A stretch of DNA of 64,000 bases from an uncultured Anderseniella sp. (lineage in GTDB: Bacteria > Pseudomonadota > Alphaproteobacteria > Rhizobiales > Aestuariivirgaceae): assembly GCA_947488295.1 (NCBI GenBank), contig CANKYU010000002.1, positions 744,001 through 808,000 on the forward strand, in the 5' to 3' direction. Position numbers and translations under genes: made by a program. A model generated the notes under the pieces. That model was not told where the DNA came from, made no database searches, and saw only the letters and a list, made by a program, of their open reading frames with translations. Of this stretch, positions 45,449 to 56,548 are shown one piece after another. Numbering within the stretch: the first letter of the stretch is position 1; each line of letters starts with the position of its first letter.

Positions 45449-46456
45449 TTACTTTGCCTTGTGCAGGGCAACAGCAGTGTCGGCCATGCGATTTGAGAAG
45501 CCCCATTCATTGTCGTACCAGCTCAACACACGCACCAGCGTACCATCCATCACCTTGGTCTGATCGAGATGAAGAGTTGAAGAATGCGGATCATGATTGA
45601 AGTCAATTGACACATTGGGTTGGTCGGTGACCGCCAGAATACCCTTCAGGGCACCCTTGGACGCCTTGATCATGGCGCGGTTGACCTGTTCAACCGTAAC
45701 CGGCTTTGACATCACGCACTTCAGATCGACCACGGACACATTTGGTGTCGGCACCCGGATGGACACGCCATCGAGCTTGCCGTTCAGTTCCGGCAGCACA
45801 AGGCCGACAGCCTTCGCCGCGCCGGTGGACGTGGGGATCATTGACATTGCAGCCGCCCGGCCGCGGTAGAGATCCTTGTGCATGGTATCCAGCGTCGGCT
45901 GGTCACCGGTATAGGCATGGATGGTGGTCATGAAGCCGTGTTCAATACCGAATGCTTCGTTCAGCACCTTGGCCACCGGTGCCAGGCAATTGGTCGTGCA
46001 TGACGCGTTGGAGACGACCTTGTGCTTGCCGGTCAGCTGATCGTGGTTCACGCCGTAAACCACTGTCATGTCGGCATTGGCACCGGGTGCCGAAATCAAC
46101 ACTTCACTGGCGCCGGCCTTCAGATGCGCCACAGCAGCATCACGCGAGGTGAAAATACCGGTGCATTCCATCGCCACGTCAACGCCGATTTCCTTCCATG
46201 GCAGCTTGGACGGATCGCGCTCGGCGGTCACCCTGATCCAGCCGGTGCCACAATTGATCTGATCGCCCTTGACCTTGACGGTGCCGGGGAACTTGCCGTG
46301 CACACTGTCGAAGCGCAACAGGTGGGCATTGGTTTCCACCGGGCCCAGATCATTGATGGCAACGACTTTGATGTCCTTGCGTCCCGACTCAGCAATGGCG
46401 CGCAAAATGTTGCGCCCAATGCGACCAAATCCGTTGATAGCAACGCGTACCGCCAT
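45449..46456 (-). CDS. gap: Glyceraldehyde-3-phosphate dehydrogenase, type I
   Basis: 335 residues from ATG at 46456 ([19 protein letters not shown]); the frame to 46564 adds a non-homologous leader. The catalytic Cys is in [13 protein letters not shown], and NAD binding, the S-loop and [12 protein letters not shown] are standard. It links glycolysis/gluconeogenesis and, if present, the Calvin cycle. First gene of gap-rpe. Confidence 0.97.
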   Translation of the reverse strand: MAVRVAINGFGRIGRNILRAIAESGRKDIKVVAINDLGPVETNAHLLRFDSVHGKFPGTVKVKGDQINCGTGWIRVTAERDPSKLPWKEIGVDVAMECTGIFTSRDAAVAHLKAGASEVLISAPGANADMTVVYGVNHDQLTGKHKVVSNASCTTNCLAPVAKVLNEAFGIEHGFMTTIHAYTGDQPTLDTMHKDLYRGRAAAMSMIPTSTGAAKAVGLVLPELNGKLDGVSIRVPTPNVSVVDLKCVMSKPVTVEQVNRAMIKASKGALKGILAVTDQPNVSIDFNHDPHSSTLHLDQTKVMDGTLVRVLSWYDNEWGFSNRMADTAVALHKAK

Positions 46457-46538
46457 GGTGATCTCCGATAAGTTTGGGCTTTGCCCGAAAGAGGAAAGGA
46501 AAGTGTTCCCGGGTCTTATAAACCAATGTGGGACAGGG

Positions 46539-47186
46539 TCAATTGACAGGCCCGTTTGCGTCAAAATGCGCAGGGTAAAACGCGGCCAGGCAATTGTGCA
46601 GGGTATTCAGTGCTTCAGACCGGGTAATGCCCGGCGGCGTATGGGCAAGAGCCACCCATAGCCCATCGGTCAATGCATTGATCACCCGTGCATCGAGCCG
46701 GCCCGATTGCGGCCTGTCGTAATTCCCGGCCCTGGACATGTCGGCGCACAGGACCTCCAGCATTTGAAGATATTCAGCTTCATCCTCACCATACACTTCA
46801 TCATAGGCAGGTTGCGACTGGGCCTCGGCCCAGAAACTCACCCATGCCTGCAGCGTGCGCGGCGTGCAGACATCTTCGCCAAAATCAGCACTGGTCATGG
46901 CGTACAGCCGGGCTGCGGGATCATCGCCGGCTTCGGTTACCGCTGTCGTCCAGGTGTCGCGATACTGCACGGCCAGGTATTTCAGGGTATCGGCCAGCAG
47001 GGCCGCCTTGGACTCGAAGTGAAAATTCACGATACCCATCGACAGGCCGGCGCCGCGCGACACGTCGCTGATGGTCAGGCTGGCATAACCTCGTGTCGCC
47101 AGCACATCGATGGTTGCTTCAATAAGCTGCCTGCGGCGCACATCACGAGCCGCTTTTCGCGGTCTGGACCTTTCCGGCATGGTCAT
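46539..47186 (-). CDS. BetI-like TetR-family repressor
   Basis: 215 residues from ATG at 47186, which overlaps the methyltransferase stop by 4 bp (ATG at 47180 also possible). The HTH reads [40 protein letters not shown]; the [14 protein letters not shown] stretch is the signature of BetI-type regulators of choline/betaine genes. Effector pocket residues cannot be assigned. Coupling to a PMT/SDMT-like methyltransferase and divergence from a liv-type transporter suggest control of a methylated-amine or related pathway. Confidence 0.88.
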   Translation of the reverse strand: MTMPERSRPRKAARDVRRRQLIEATIDVLATRGYASLTISDVSRGAGLSMGIVNFHFESKAALLADTLKYLAVQYRDTWTTAVTEAGDDPAARLYAMTSADFGEDVCTPRTLQAWVSFWAEAQSQPAYDEVYGEDEAEYLQMLEVLCADMSRAGNYDRPQSGRLDARVINALTDGLWVALAHTPPGITRSEALNTLHNCLAAFYPAHFDANGPVN

Positions 47187-47962
47187 GGCTTGCGTCCGTG
47201 CACATGATGCGGACAGTGTTCGCCGGTCTCCAGCACCTTGATCATCAGGCCCCATGTCTGAACATTGTGATCAACCAGTTCATGGCCCAGTTCCGCAACC
47301 GCGGCATCGTGCAACTCTCCGCGCAGCAGGGCCAGTTCCCGTTTGGCCTGACCGCAATACCACGCATTGCGGTTGGTCAGCACCACATCGACAAAACCCG
47401 CCTGTTCCAGGGCGGCTGCGTAGAGTTGCGGCGATGCCATGCCGAAGCCGAGATCTTCCGATTTGAGATAGGCCTGCATGTCAGGCGACGGCTCACCGTC
47501 ATGCGACATCAGCCAGTCGGATGCCACGAACACACCGCCGGGTTTCAGAACGCGAAACACCTCGTCCGCAAGGGCATGCTTGTCTGGAATGTGAACGATG
47601 GAATCCTTTGAAAACACCACATCGAACATGGCGTCGGCAAACGGCAACGGACCCGGCTCCACCTGCATCAGTTGCACCCGATCCGACAGGCCGGCATTGT
47701 CAATGCGGCTGTTCGCTGCCGCAAGGACAGAAGCCTCCACGTCGATGCCGGTAATGTGAGCTGCTCCGTAATCCTCAACCAGCAGACAATCGATACCTCC
47801 GGCACCACATCCGATATCGAGAACATGCTTGCCGCGAAGATCTTCACCCTCTAGCAGCCGGCGAAGTTCATCCGGTCCGCCGGGCGACATCCAGCCGCGT
47901 CCCCACAACAGCTCCAGAAACCCGATGACGGGCTCCGGATAGTGTTCTTCAGACTGCGCCAT
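47183..47962 (-). CDS. SAM-dependent methyltransferase, phosphoethanolamine/sarcosine-dimethylglycine N-methyltransferase-like
   Basis: 259 residues. The N-terminal WGRGWMSPGGPDEL and the SAM-binding HVLDIGCGAGGID (about 46-58), GIDVEASVL and VFSKDSIVHIPDKHALADEVFRVLKPGG segments closely follow PMT and SDMT enzymes, which methylate the nitrogen of phosphoethanolamine or glycine derivatives. This is family-level evidence only; the actual acceptor is unproven. It is co-transcribed with the BetI-like regulator and divergent from livG. Confidence 0.85.
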   Translation of the reverse strand: MAQSEEHYPEPVIGFLELLWGRGWMSPGGPDELRRLLEGEDLRGKHVLDIGCGAGGIDCLLVEDYGAAHITGIDVEASVLAAANSRIDNAGLSDRVQLMQVEPGPLPFADAMFDVVFSKDSIVHIPDKHALADEVFRVLKPGGVFVASDWLMSHDGEPSPDMQAYLKSEDLGFGMASPQLYAAALEQAGFVDVVLTNRNAWYCGQAKRELALLRGELHDAAVAELGHELVDHNVQTWGLMIKVLETGEHCPHHVHGRKP

Positions 47963-48015
47963 CTCACGCCTCGCTCTTTCTGTATTGATCCGGGCACGTT
48001 CAGATCAATCTATAC

Positions 48016-48050
48016 TTCTTGCAAGAAACTTTGCCTGATGACTTGCAAGT
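48016..48050. promoter_or_regulatory. Twin CTTGCAAG dyads in the divergent promoter
   Basis: TTCTTGCAAGAA (48016-48027) and ACTTGCAAGT (48041-48050) are perfect palindromes sharing the core CTTGCAAG, with centres 24 bp apart (about two helical turns). They lie in the 169-bp gap between the methyltransferase-tetR unit and livG, an ideal place for TetR operators. Confidence 0.5.
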
Positions 48051-48131
48051 CTCTGCCCGGACTGATCATATTGCACCCGCGATGGTTGGCGAAAGCCCCA
48101 TTCGCTGGTGGGATAACAGGGTGGGCATTTC

Positions 48132-48899
48132 GTGTTAAGCGTAGAAAAGCTGAGCAAAAGCTTTGGCGGGCTGCAGGCTGTGCATGACTGCAGTTTCAAA
48201 ATCGAAGAGGGATCAATCACCGGATTGATCGGCCCGAACGGCGCGGGCAAAACAACTACATTCAACATGATCGCCGGTGAAATGGAACCAACCGCCGGCA
48301 AGATCATTTTCCAGGGCCAGAACATTGCCGGGCTGCCGACCCACAAGATGTTTCACCTCGGCATCGTGCGCACGTTCCAGATTCCCCACGAATTTGCCAA
48401 GATGACGGTGCTGGAAAACCTGATGGTCGTACCGTCAGCGCAACCGGGCGAACACATCTTCAACAACTGGCTGAGCCCGGGCGCGGTCAAGGCGCGTGAG
48501 GACGAGGTTCGCCACATGGCGGAAGACGCGCTCGAGTTCCTGTCGATATCCCATCTCCGGGACGAACGTGCCGGAAACCTGTCCGGCGGCCAGAAGAAGC
48601 TTCTGGAACTGGGCCGCACCATGATGACCGACGCCAAGCTGGTGCTGCTCGACGAACCGGGCGCCGGGGTCAACCCCACCCTGCTGCTGAAAATCCGCGA
48701 AATGATTACCAGGCTGCGCGAAGAGCGCGGTTATACCTTCTGCGTCATCGAGCATGACATGGACCTGATTGCCGCCCTGTGCGATCCGATCATCGTGCTG
48801 GCGGAAGGAACCGTGCTGATGCAGGGCACGATGGAGGAAGTTCGCTCCAACCCGGATGTGCTGGATGCCTATCTCGGCGGCGGCGAGGAAGCAGCCTGA
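48132..48899 (+). CDS. livG: Branched-chain-type ABC transporter ATPase (LivG type)
   Basis: 255 residues from GTG at 48132 (MLSVEKLSKSFGGLQAV). Walker A is GPNGAGKTT, the signature LSGGQKKLLELGR, Walker B LVLLDEPGAGVNP, and the switch His is in IEHDMDLI. The G-type traits are the PTHKMFHLGIVRTFQIPHEFAKMTVLENL region and a family insertion around 115. First gene of livGFHMK; 1-bp overlap with livF. Confidence 0.94.
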   Translation: MLSVEKLSKSFGGLQAVHDCSFKIEEGSITGLIGPNGAGKTTTFNMIAGEMEPTAGKIIFQGQNIAGLPTHKMFHLGIVRTFQIPHEFAKMTVLENLMVVPSAQPGEHIFNNWLSPGAVKAREDEVRHMAEDALEFLSISHLRDERAGNLSGGQKKLLELGRTMMTDAKLVLLDEPGAGVNPTLLLKIREMITRLREERGYTFCVIEHDMDLIAALCDPIIVLAEGTVLMQGTMEEVRSNPDVLDAYLGGGEEAA

Positions 48900-49672
48900 T
48901 GGGTGTACTCGAACTCGACAATGTCGTGGGTGGATACGGCGACACGCAGATTCTGCACGGTGTCTCAATGCACGTTGATGCCGGTGAGATCGTCGTCATC
49001 ATCGGGCCCAACGGCGCCGGCAAATCCACCGCCATGAAGGCCGTTTTTGGCCTGCTCAAACTCACTGACGGCGCAGTGCTGCTGGACGGCAAGCAAATCA
49101 CCAACACACCGCCGGAACAAGTGGTGCGCCAGGGTGTGTGTTACGTGCCGCAAACCGGCAATATTTTCCCCAGCCTGACGGTTGAGGAAAACCTTGAGAT
49201 GGGAGCCTTTGTGCGCAGCGATGATTACAGGCCGCGGCTGAATGAAATCTACGAGATGTTTCCGCCGCTGCTGGAAAAACGCCAGCAGCCCGCCGGCACG
49301 CTGTCCGGCGGACAGCGCCAGATGGTGGCCATGGGCAAGGCCCTGATGCTGGAGCCGAAGATCCTGCTGCTGGATGAACCAACTGCCGGGCTATCGCCGA
49401 AGTACCGCGGCGAGATCTTTGAAACCGTCAAGATGATCAACAGTGCCGGTACGCCCATCCTGATGGTCGAACAGAATGCCAAGCAGGCGCTGGGCATTGC
49501 AAACCGAGGCTATGTGCTGGTGGACGGCAAGAACCGGTTTGAAGGCACCGGCCAAGACCTGCTCGACGACCCGGAAGTGGCCGAAATGTTCCTGGGCGGC
49601 GGCAAGCAGCCGGAGCAACCACCGGCAAAACCCGCAACGAAAAAACAGCCTCGCAAGAGCGGGAAGGCTTAG
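48899..49672 (+). CDS. livF: Branched-chain-type ABC transporter ATPase (LivF type)
   Basis: 257 residues from ATG at 48899. Walker A GPNGAGKST, the LivF-typical PPEQVVRQGVCYVPQTGNIFPSLTVEENL, signature LSGGQRQMVAMGKAL and Walker B ILLLDEPTAGLSP are all intact. The C-terminal 25 residues are Pro/Lys/Gln-rich (KQPEQPPAKPATKKQ), an unusual basic tail. It pairs with LivG on the cytoplasmic face. Confidence 0.94.
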   Translation: MGVLELDNVVGGYGDTQILHGVSMHVDAGEIVVIIGPNGAGKSTAMKAVFGLLKLTDGAVLLDGKQITNTPPEQVVRQGVCYVPQTGNIFPSLTVEENLEMGAFVRSDDYRPRLNEIYEMFPPLLEKRQQPAGTLSGGQRQMVAMGKALMLEPKILLLDEPTAGLSPKYRGEIFETVKMINSAGTPILMVEQNAKQALGIANRGYVLVDGKNRFEGTGQDLLDDPEVAEMFLGGGKQPEQPPAKPATKKQPRKSGKA

Positions 49673-49675
49673 CCG

Positions 49676-50581
49676 ATGGCTGAATTCATCAATTTCTACC
49701 TGTTCCCCGGCCTGGTGCTTGGCTCGATCTATGCGCTCGGCGCCATCGGCATCACCATGACCTTCGGCATCCTGCGGTTTGCTAACTTTGCGCACGGCGA
49801 AACCATGACACTGGGTGTGTACATAGCCTGGACGCTGGTACAGTTGACCGGTTTCAAGTCAATGGCGGCAATCCTGCTGGTGCTGATGCCGGTTTCAATG
49901 ATGCTGACAATCATGATCGTACTGCTGATCGACAAGGCGTTCTACAAACCGCTGCGGGCATCGCCGGTGATCATCCTGGTGATCGCCTCGTTCGGGCTGA
50001 TGCTGATGATCAGGTCGGTGACCCAGTTTTCCTGGGGTGTGCAGCTGAAGACCATCCTTCCGGGCATTCAGCCGCGCATGCAATTCCTCGATTTCTTCAG
50101 TTTCCCGCTCAAGCATGTTTTCATTGTCGGCGGCGCGTTGCTGCTGATGTACGCGGTCCATCATGTGCTCACCTACACAAAAATCGGCAAGGCGATGCGG
50201 GCCATGTCGGACTCGCCGGAACTGGCGCGGCTGACCGGGATCAACACTGAAAAGGTAGTCATGGCGACGTGGGTGATGGGCGCCGGCCTGGCCTGCGCGG
50301 CCGGCGTGTTTCTGGCCGTGGACACCCAGGTCGACACCATGATGGGTTTCAAGATTCTGCTGCCGATGTTCGCTGCCGCCATTCTGGGCGGTGTCGGCAA
50401 GCCTTATGGTGCAATGGCTGGCGGCCTGGTCATCGGGGTTGCTGAAGAGCTGTCGTCATACCCCTGGCTGGGCGACGGGCCGTTACTCGATCCCGGCTAC
50501 AAGCAGGGCATCGCGTTTGCCATCATGATCGCTATTCTGGTATGGCGCCCGACAGGCCTGTTCAAAGGAAAGAGTTTCTGA
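49676..50581 (+). CDS. livH: Branched-chain-type ABC permease (LivH type)
   Basis: 301 residues with about eight membrane helices. The N-terminal FPGLVLGSIYALGAIGITMTFGILRFANFAHGE is the LivH signature, and LGGVGKPYGAMAGGLVIGVAEEL carries the EAA-like coupling loop. Its stop overlaps the livM start by 1 bp. Confidence 0.93.
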   Translation: MAEFINFYLFPGLVLGSIYALGAIGITMTFGILRFANFAHGETMTLGVYIAWTLVQLTGFKSMAAILLVLMPVSMMLTIMIVLLIDKAFYKPLRASPVIILVIASFGLMLMIRSVTQFSWGVQLKTILPGIQPRMQFLDFFSFPLKHVFIVGGALLLMYAVHHVLTYTKIGKAMRAMSDSPELARLTGINTEKVVMATWVMGAGLACAAGVFLAVDTQVDTMMGFKILLPMFAAAILGGVGKPYGAMAGGLVIGVAEELSSYPWLGDGPLLDPGYKQGIAFAIMIAILVWRPTGLFKGKSF

Positions 50582-51552
50582 TGGACCCGGTACTTTACGG
50601 ATACATGCTCTACGGTATCTCGCTGCTCACTGTCGGCGGCATGTATGCCATTCTCACCTTGGGTCTCAACGTGCAGTGGGGGTTTACCGGCCTGTTCAAT
50701 GCCGGCATTGCCGGTTTCTTCGGCATCGGCGCCTACACTGCAGCCATCCTGACGACCAGTCCGCACACAAGTCACGTAGGCGGATTCCAGATGCCTTATG
50801 TCGTGGCCGCCATTGCCGCCATGCTGGTGGCCGGTATTATTGCCTTCCTGGTCGGCAAGGTGTGCCTGAAGCTGAGAAGCGACTATCTGGCGATCGCCAC
50901 CATCGGTATTGCGGAAATCTTCCGGCTGATCGTCAACAACGAGACCTGGGCAACCAATGGTCCGCGCGGCATTTCGCAGATACCGCGTCCGTTCGAGGGC
51001 CTGCCCGAACCGCTGAACCAGTTCGCCTTCCTGGGCGTTGTCCTGGTCACGCTGGCAGGGGTTTACTGGCTGATGGAAATCGCGCGCAAGTCTCCGTGGG
51101 GCCGGGTCATGACCGCCATTCGCGACAATGAGACATCAGCCAAGGCAGCCGGCAAGAACGTCGAGACATTCCGCATGGAAGGCTTTGTCATCGGTTGCAT
51201 GATCATGGCGCTGGCCGGTGCGCTCATGGCCCACTACCTGAAGTTCGTGAACCCGCAGACCACCGACCCGCTTTTGGCTACCTTCATTGTTTTCGTGATG
51301 CTTGTCATCGGCGGCAGCGCCAACAACAAGGGGGCCATCCTGGGCGCGTTCCTTGTCTGGACATTATGGTCGGCTTCGGAAATCGTGGCGCCGAGACTGC
51401 TGGAAGCGATCGGCATGGCCGACGCCGGCATCCGCTCGGCCTATGTGCGCATCTTCCTGATCGGCCTGCTTTTGCAGATTTTCCTGCAGAAGAACCCGCA
51501 AGGGCTGCTGCCTGAAACACGCCCTTCATCGCCGGGCAAAAATGAGCCATGA
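50581..51552 (+). CDS. livM: Branched-chain-type ABC permease (LivM type)
   Basis: 323 residues from ATG at 50581, with AAAGGAAAG just upstream. LivM traits: LTLGLNVQWGFTGLFNAGIAGFFGIGAYTAA, LRSDYLAIATIGIAEIFRL, and GRVMTAIRDNETSAKAAGKNV as the coupling segment. It dimerises with LivH to form the pore. Confidence 0.93.
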   Translation: MDPVLYGYMLYGISLLTVGGMYAILTLGLNVQWGFTGLFNAGIAGFFGIGAYTAAILTTSPHTSHVGGFQMPYVVAAIAAMLVAGIIAFLVGKVCLKLRSDYLAIATIGIAEIFRLIVNNETWATNGPRGISQIPRPFEGLPEPLNQFAFLGVVLVTLAGVYWLMEIARKSPWGRVMTAIRDNETSAKAAGKNVETFRMEGFVIGCMIMALAGALMAHYLKFVNPQTTDPLLATFIVFVMLVIGGSANNKGAILGAFLVWTLWSASEIVAPRLLEAIGMADAGIRSAYVRIFLIGLLLQIFLQKNPQGLLPETRPSSPGKNEP

Positions 51553-51570
51553 TGTGTACGTCTTTTTTGG

Positions 51571-51591
51571 AACAGCCCCTGACAGGCTGTT
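51571..51591 (+). promoter_or_regulatory. Intercistronic hairpin between livM and livK
   Basis: AACAGCC (51571-51577) pairs with GGCTGTT (51585-51591) across a 7-nt loop, right after a TTTTTT tract and just before the GGAGG of livK. It may separate expression of the binding protein from the permeases by RNA processing or stabilisation. Confidence 0.5.
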
Positions 51592-51615
51592 CGTTCAGTG
51601 GAGGAGTGAGTGAAA

Positions 51616-52824
51616 ATGAAACTTGTCAAACAACTGGCTGTAACAGCCTGTGCAGCAGCAATGTTTGCTACGGCTGCGCATGCTGACAGCATCAAGGTCG
51701 GCTCGGCCGGCGGTGTAACCGGGCCGATCGCGGAACTGGTTGCCACCATCGTCAAGGGCCGCGACCTGGCCCGTGACCAGATCAACGCGGAAGGCGGCCT
51801 GTTGAAAGGCGACAAGCTGGAAATGGTTATCGGCGACAGCGCCTGTGACCCGAAGGCCGCTGTTGACGCCGTCGGCAAGCTTGTCAATGTCGAGCAGGTT
51901 GTCGGCATTGTCGGACCAAGCTGTTCCGGCGCCACCAACGCATCGGTCCAGGCTGTTACCATCCCGGCAGGCGTGGCCGTGCTGTCTGATTCAGCAACCG
52001 CACCGTCGGTTACCGAGCTGAAAGACAATGACACCGTGTTCCGTGTCGCCCCGTCTGATGCCTATCAGGGCCTGGCTATTGCCCAACTGGTCAACAAGGC
52101 CGGCATCAAGAAGGTCGCCATGACCTATTCGAACGACGACTACAATGCCGGCATTGCCAAGGTGTTTGAGGAAGAGTTCAAGAAAATGGGTGGCGAGGTT
52201 ACCGCCAACCAGGCGCACGAGCCCAACAAGGCATCATACCGGTCGGAACTGCAGACGCTGACGGCGGGCGGGCCCGAAGCCATTGCGATCTTCGCCTACT
52301 ATGGTTCAAGCGGCATCACAATCATCAAGAACAGCCTGGAAAACGGCCTGTTCGGCAAGTTCTTTGCTGCCGACGGCATGTTCGACCAGTCGGTGATTGA
52401 CCAGATCGGCGCTGACAACCTGAAAGGCAATATCCAGATCACCCAGGCTTCGTCCGATACCGCGGATGCGTCCTACCAGGCCTTCGCTGAAGCCTTCAAG
52501 GCAACCGGCGCAGACCCGGCGGCTCCGTATGCCGCACACGGCTACGACGCCACCTTCATGATGGCGCTGGCCATCGAGAAAGCCGGCGCTGCAGATCGTG
52601 CCAAGATCAAGGATGCGCTCAGGGCCATTTCAGACGGCAAGGGCGAAGTGGTTCGTCCGGGTGAGTGGGCGAAAGCCAAGAAGCTGATCGCCGACGGCAA
52701 GGACATCAACTATGAAGGTGCTTCCGGCAGTGCCGACTTTGATGAAAACGGTGATGTCAGCGGCGTGTTTGCAGTCAATGTCGTTGGTGACGACGGCAAA
52801 TGGGCCAAGGAACTGCTGAAATAG
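51616..52824 (+). CDS. livK: Branched-chain-type ABC transporter periplasmic binding protein (LivK/Leu-Ile-Val type)
   Basis: 402 residues from ATG at 51616 (GTG 51610 in frame) with GGAGGAG upstream. A Sec signal (KQLAVTACAAAMFATAAHA) leads into a type I periplasmic-binding fold: IKVGSAGGVTGPIAELVATIVKGRDLARDQINAEGGL, VVGIVGPSCSGATNASVQAV for ligand contacts, and AYYGSSGITIIKNSLENG. Ligands in this family range from branched-chain amino acids to urea, aromatic acids and methylated compounds. The neighbouring BetI-like/methyltransferase unit argues for something other than plain Leu/Ile/Val, by inference. Confidence 0.93.
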   Translation: MKLVKQLAVTACAAAMFATAAHADSIKVGSAGGVTGPIAELVATIVKGRDLARDQINAEGGLLKGDKLEMVIGDSACDPKAAVDAVGKLVNVEQVVGIVGPSCSGATNASVQAVTIPAGVAVLSDSATAPSVTELKDNDTVFRVAPSDAYQGLAIAQLVNKAGIKKVAMTYSNDDYNAGIAKVFEEEFKKMGGEVTANQAHEPNKASYRSELQTLTAGGPEAIAIFAYYGSSGITIIKNSLENGLFGKFFAADGMFDQSVIDQIGADNLKGNIQITQASSDTADASYQAFAEAFKATGADPAAPYAAHGYDATFMMALAIEKAGAADRAKIKDALRAISDGKGEVVRPGEWAKAKKLIADGKDINYEGASGSADFDENGDVSGVFAVNVVGDDGKWAKELLK

Positions 52825-52850
52825 GCAGAATTCTGCCCAACAATCTTCTG

Positions 52851-52887
52851 AACCTGCGCAAAGCTGCTGTTTTGCGCAGGTTTTTTT
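52851..52887 (+). terminator. Rho-independent terminator of the liv operon
   Basis: Perfect 12-bp arms AACCTGCGCAAA (52851-52862) and TTTGCGCAGGTT (52871-52882) with an 8-nt loop are followed by TTTTT. It separates livK from pyrC, which starts 40 bp later. Confidence 0.93.
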
Positions 52888-52926
52888 GTTATCTGAAGAT
52901 GATCCAACAACCGGAAACAGCACTCT

Positions 52927-53973
52927 ATGACCGACACCCTCACCATTCCCCGTCCCGATGACTGGCACCTGCACCTGCGTGACGGGGAAATGCTGAAGGG
53001 TGTTGTGGCACATACAGCGGAGCACTTCGCCCGGGCCATCATCATGCCCAACCTGGTACCGCCGGTGGTAACCGGCGCTGATGCAGCGGCTTACAGGGAC
53101 CGGATCATGGCTGCGACACCTGCGTCGATGACTTTTGAGCCGCTGATGACACTATACCTCACCGAGGCGACGCAAGCCGATGACGTCGCCGAGGCGCACG
53201 CCTCCGGGCTGATCAGGGCCGTCAAACTCTACCCTGCCGGCGCCACCACGAATTCACAATCCGGCGTCAGCAATTTCGACAATGTGCAAGGCGTGCTTGA
53301 GCGCATGGCAGAGATCGGCCTGCCCCTGTGCGTGCACGGCGAGGTCACCGACGCGGACATCGACATTTTCGACCGGGAGGCGGTTTTCATCGAGCGCGTG
53401 CTTGATCCGCTGCGCAAACGTGTGCCGGGGCTTCGGGTGATCATGGAACACGTCACAACGGCTGACGCGGTCGCCTATGTCCAGGCTGACACAAGCGGCA
53501 ATCTGGCGGCGACCATCACCACTCACCACCTGATCATCAACCGCAACCACATCCTGGCAGGCGGCATCCGCCCGCACTATTACTGCCTGCCCGTTGCCAA
53601 GCGCGAAAAGCACCGCCTGGCCCTGCGGGCTGCGGCGTGCGCCGGTGACGAGCGGTTTTTCCTGGGCACCGATTCAGCGCCGCACACGGATGCGGCCAAG
53701 CTGCAGCCATGCGGATGTGCCGGTATTTTTACCGCACCCAACACCATGAGCTGCCTGGCCCATGTATTCGAGGAAGACTGCGCGCTGGCCAGGCTGGAGG
53801 GTTTTGCCTCGCGCAATGGCCCGGCGTTCTACAGGCTACCGGTCAACACCGACGCGATGACGCTGACAAAGCAATCCGACCCTGTCCGCTATCCCGAACT
53901 TGTCGAGACAGGAGCCGGCAATGTCACCGTATTCGATCCGGGGTTCGACCTGTTCTGGCGTGTCGAACCTTGA
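52927..53973 (+). CDS. pyrC: Dihydroorotase
   Basis: 348 residues, the class II monofunctional type. The first metal pair is in [11 protein letters not shown] (HxH), the carboxylated Lys is in [17 protein letters not shown], further His ligands are in CVHGEV and [12 protein letters not shown], and the catalytic Asp is in LGTDSAPHT. It closes N-carbamoyl-aspartate to dihydroorotate, one step before the PyrD encoded at 22.9 kb. The start is close behind the liv terminator. Confidence 0.97.
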   Translation: MTDTLTIPRPDDWHLHLRDGEMLKGVVAHTAEHFARAIIMPNLVPPVVTGADAAAYRDRIMAATPASMTFEPLMTLYLTEATQADDVAEAHASGLIRAVKLYPAGATTNSQSGVSNFDNVQGVLERMAEIGLPLCVHGEVTDADIDIFDREAVFIERVLDPLRKRVPGLRVIMEHVTTADAVAYVQADTSGNLAATITTHHLIINRNHILAGGIRPHYYCLPVAKREKHRLALRAAACAGDERFFLGTDSAPHTDAAKLQPCGCAGIFTAPNTMSCLAHVFEEDCALARLEGFASRNGPAFYRLPVNTDAMTLTKQSDPVRYPELVETGAGNVTVFDPGFDLFWRVEP

Positions 53974-53977
53974 GGTC

Positions 53978-55204
<1,227 letters not shown>

Positions 55205-55286
55205 TCACACTCAAACAGCTACGGTGTGTGTATTTCAACCATGCCCCGGCCTGTTGCGCCGGTGACCGAAAGCCTATAGCACGAAC

Positions 55287-56543
55287 ATGTTAATGCGACC
55301 GGAACGGTTGCCATTATTTGACTGCCAGCCGATCCAACATCTTCGCAGAAAACCACGGATACTCCAATTGCGCCTGCTGTTCGTTTCACATTGCTTCCCG
55401 CTGCCGGATGCCCCGATGAGCAAGATCGGCGGCATGCAGCGCGTCGGCATTGACCTGTTGAAACAGCTCGAGGCTCACCCTGAGGTTGAAGTCGAAACCG
55501 TCATTTTGCGGTCAGAGCGTGAAAACGATTATTTCGGTTTTGTGCCGTTCCTGTTTCGGGCATTCACAACCGCGCGTTCGATGATGAAACGGGGCGACGT
55601 TGACGCCGTGCTGTTTTCCGCAATGCCGTCTGCCGTACTTACATCGATCCTGGCCGGCACTTCGCGAGAAACCCGGGTGCCGCTTGCGGCCATTTCGCAC
55701 GGTCATGACGTCATTGCCGCCTCGAGCGCGTACCAATGGCTCGTTGCACGGGTGTTTGCCCGGCTTGACGCGATGTTGCCGGTCAGCCGGGCAACGGGCG
55801 AGCAATGTGTCCGTCGCGGTTTGCCTGAGGATCGCCTGTTTGTGACGCCCAACGGGATTGAACCGGACAGGTTCGGGGACAGCTTTCCGGGCTTTTTCAC
55901 TTCCAGACAGGACCGCCGGCAAGTGTTAACCGATGCGTTTCCGGAGCTTGCCGGGAAACTGGACCCTGGCGATTTGCTGCTATGTTCCGTTGGTCGGCAG
56001 GTGAAGCGGAAGGGAAACGAATGGTTCGTCCGCAATGTCATGCCGCAGCTGAACGCCAATGTTCACCTGGTGCTGGGCGGCAAGGGCCCGGAGAGCGCAG
56101 CCATCGGGCAGGCCATCGCCGATACCGGACTGGGTGCGCGCATTCATTCGCTCGGCCTGGTGGCGGAAGAAAAGCTTGCAAGCCTGTACTCCGGTGGAGA
56201 CCTGTTCGTCATGCCCAATATTCCCGTGGACGGGGATATGGAGGGCTTTGGCGTGGTCATGCTGGAAGCCGGATTGTGCGGCATGCCATCCATCGCCGCG
56301 CAGATCGAGGGTATTCGGGATGTGATCACGGACGGCCTCAACGGCCATTTTGCAACCGCGCTTGATGCAAACCATTTCGCTGACACCATCAACCTCTATG
56401 CAGAAGCACCCGGGTCGCTGGACAAGATGTCGGAAACGGCCCGCTCGCACATCATTGAAAAGTTTGCCTGGTCAACTGTGTGTGCCGAGATCGTTACGAC
56501 CCTGAAAACCGTGGTCCAGCGAAAAAGGGACAGCGGAGACTGA
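55287..56543 (+). CDS. Glycosyltransferase family 4 (GT-B fold)
   Basis: 418 residues if started at ATG 55287; the homologous region begins LRLLFVSHCFPLPDAP, so TTG at 55368 may be the true start and neither has a strong ribosome site. GT4 features: GGMQRVGIDLLKQL for acceptor binding, FVTPNGIEPDRFGD, a linker, SVGRQVKRKGNEWFV, and the donor motif GFGVVMLEAGLCGMPSIA (E-x7-E type, GFGVVMLEA). It probably transfers a nucleotide-activated hexose to a lipid or carotenoid, judging from neighbours. It is convergent with the GT2 gene (5-bp gap). Confidence 0.88.
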   Translation: MLMRPERLPLFDCQPIQHLRRKPRILQLRLLFVSHCFPLPDAPMSKIGGMQRVGIDLLKQLEAHPEVEVETVILRSERENDYFGFVPFLFRAFTTARSMMKRGDVDAVLFSAMPSAVLTSILAGTSRETRVPLAAISHGHDVIAASSAYQWLVARVFARLDAMLPVSRATGEQCVRRGLPEDRLFVTPNGIEPDRFGDSFPGFFTSRQDRRQVLTDAFPELAGKLDPGDLLLCSVGRQVKRKGNEWFVRNVMPQLNANVHLVLGGKGPESAAIGQAIADTGLGARIHSLGLVAEEKLASLYSGGDLFVMPNIPVDGDMEGFGVVMLEAGLCGMPSIAAQIEGIRDVITDGLNGHFATALDANHFADTINLYAEAPGSLDKMSETARSHIIEKFAWSTVCAEIVTTLKTVVQRKRDSGD

Positions 56544-56548
56544 CCCCA

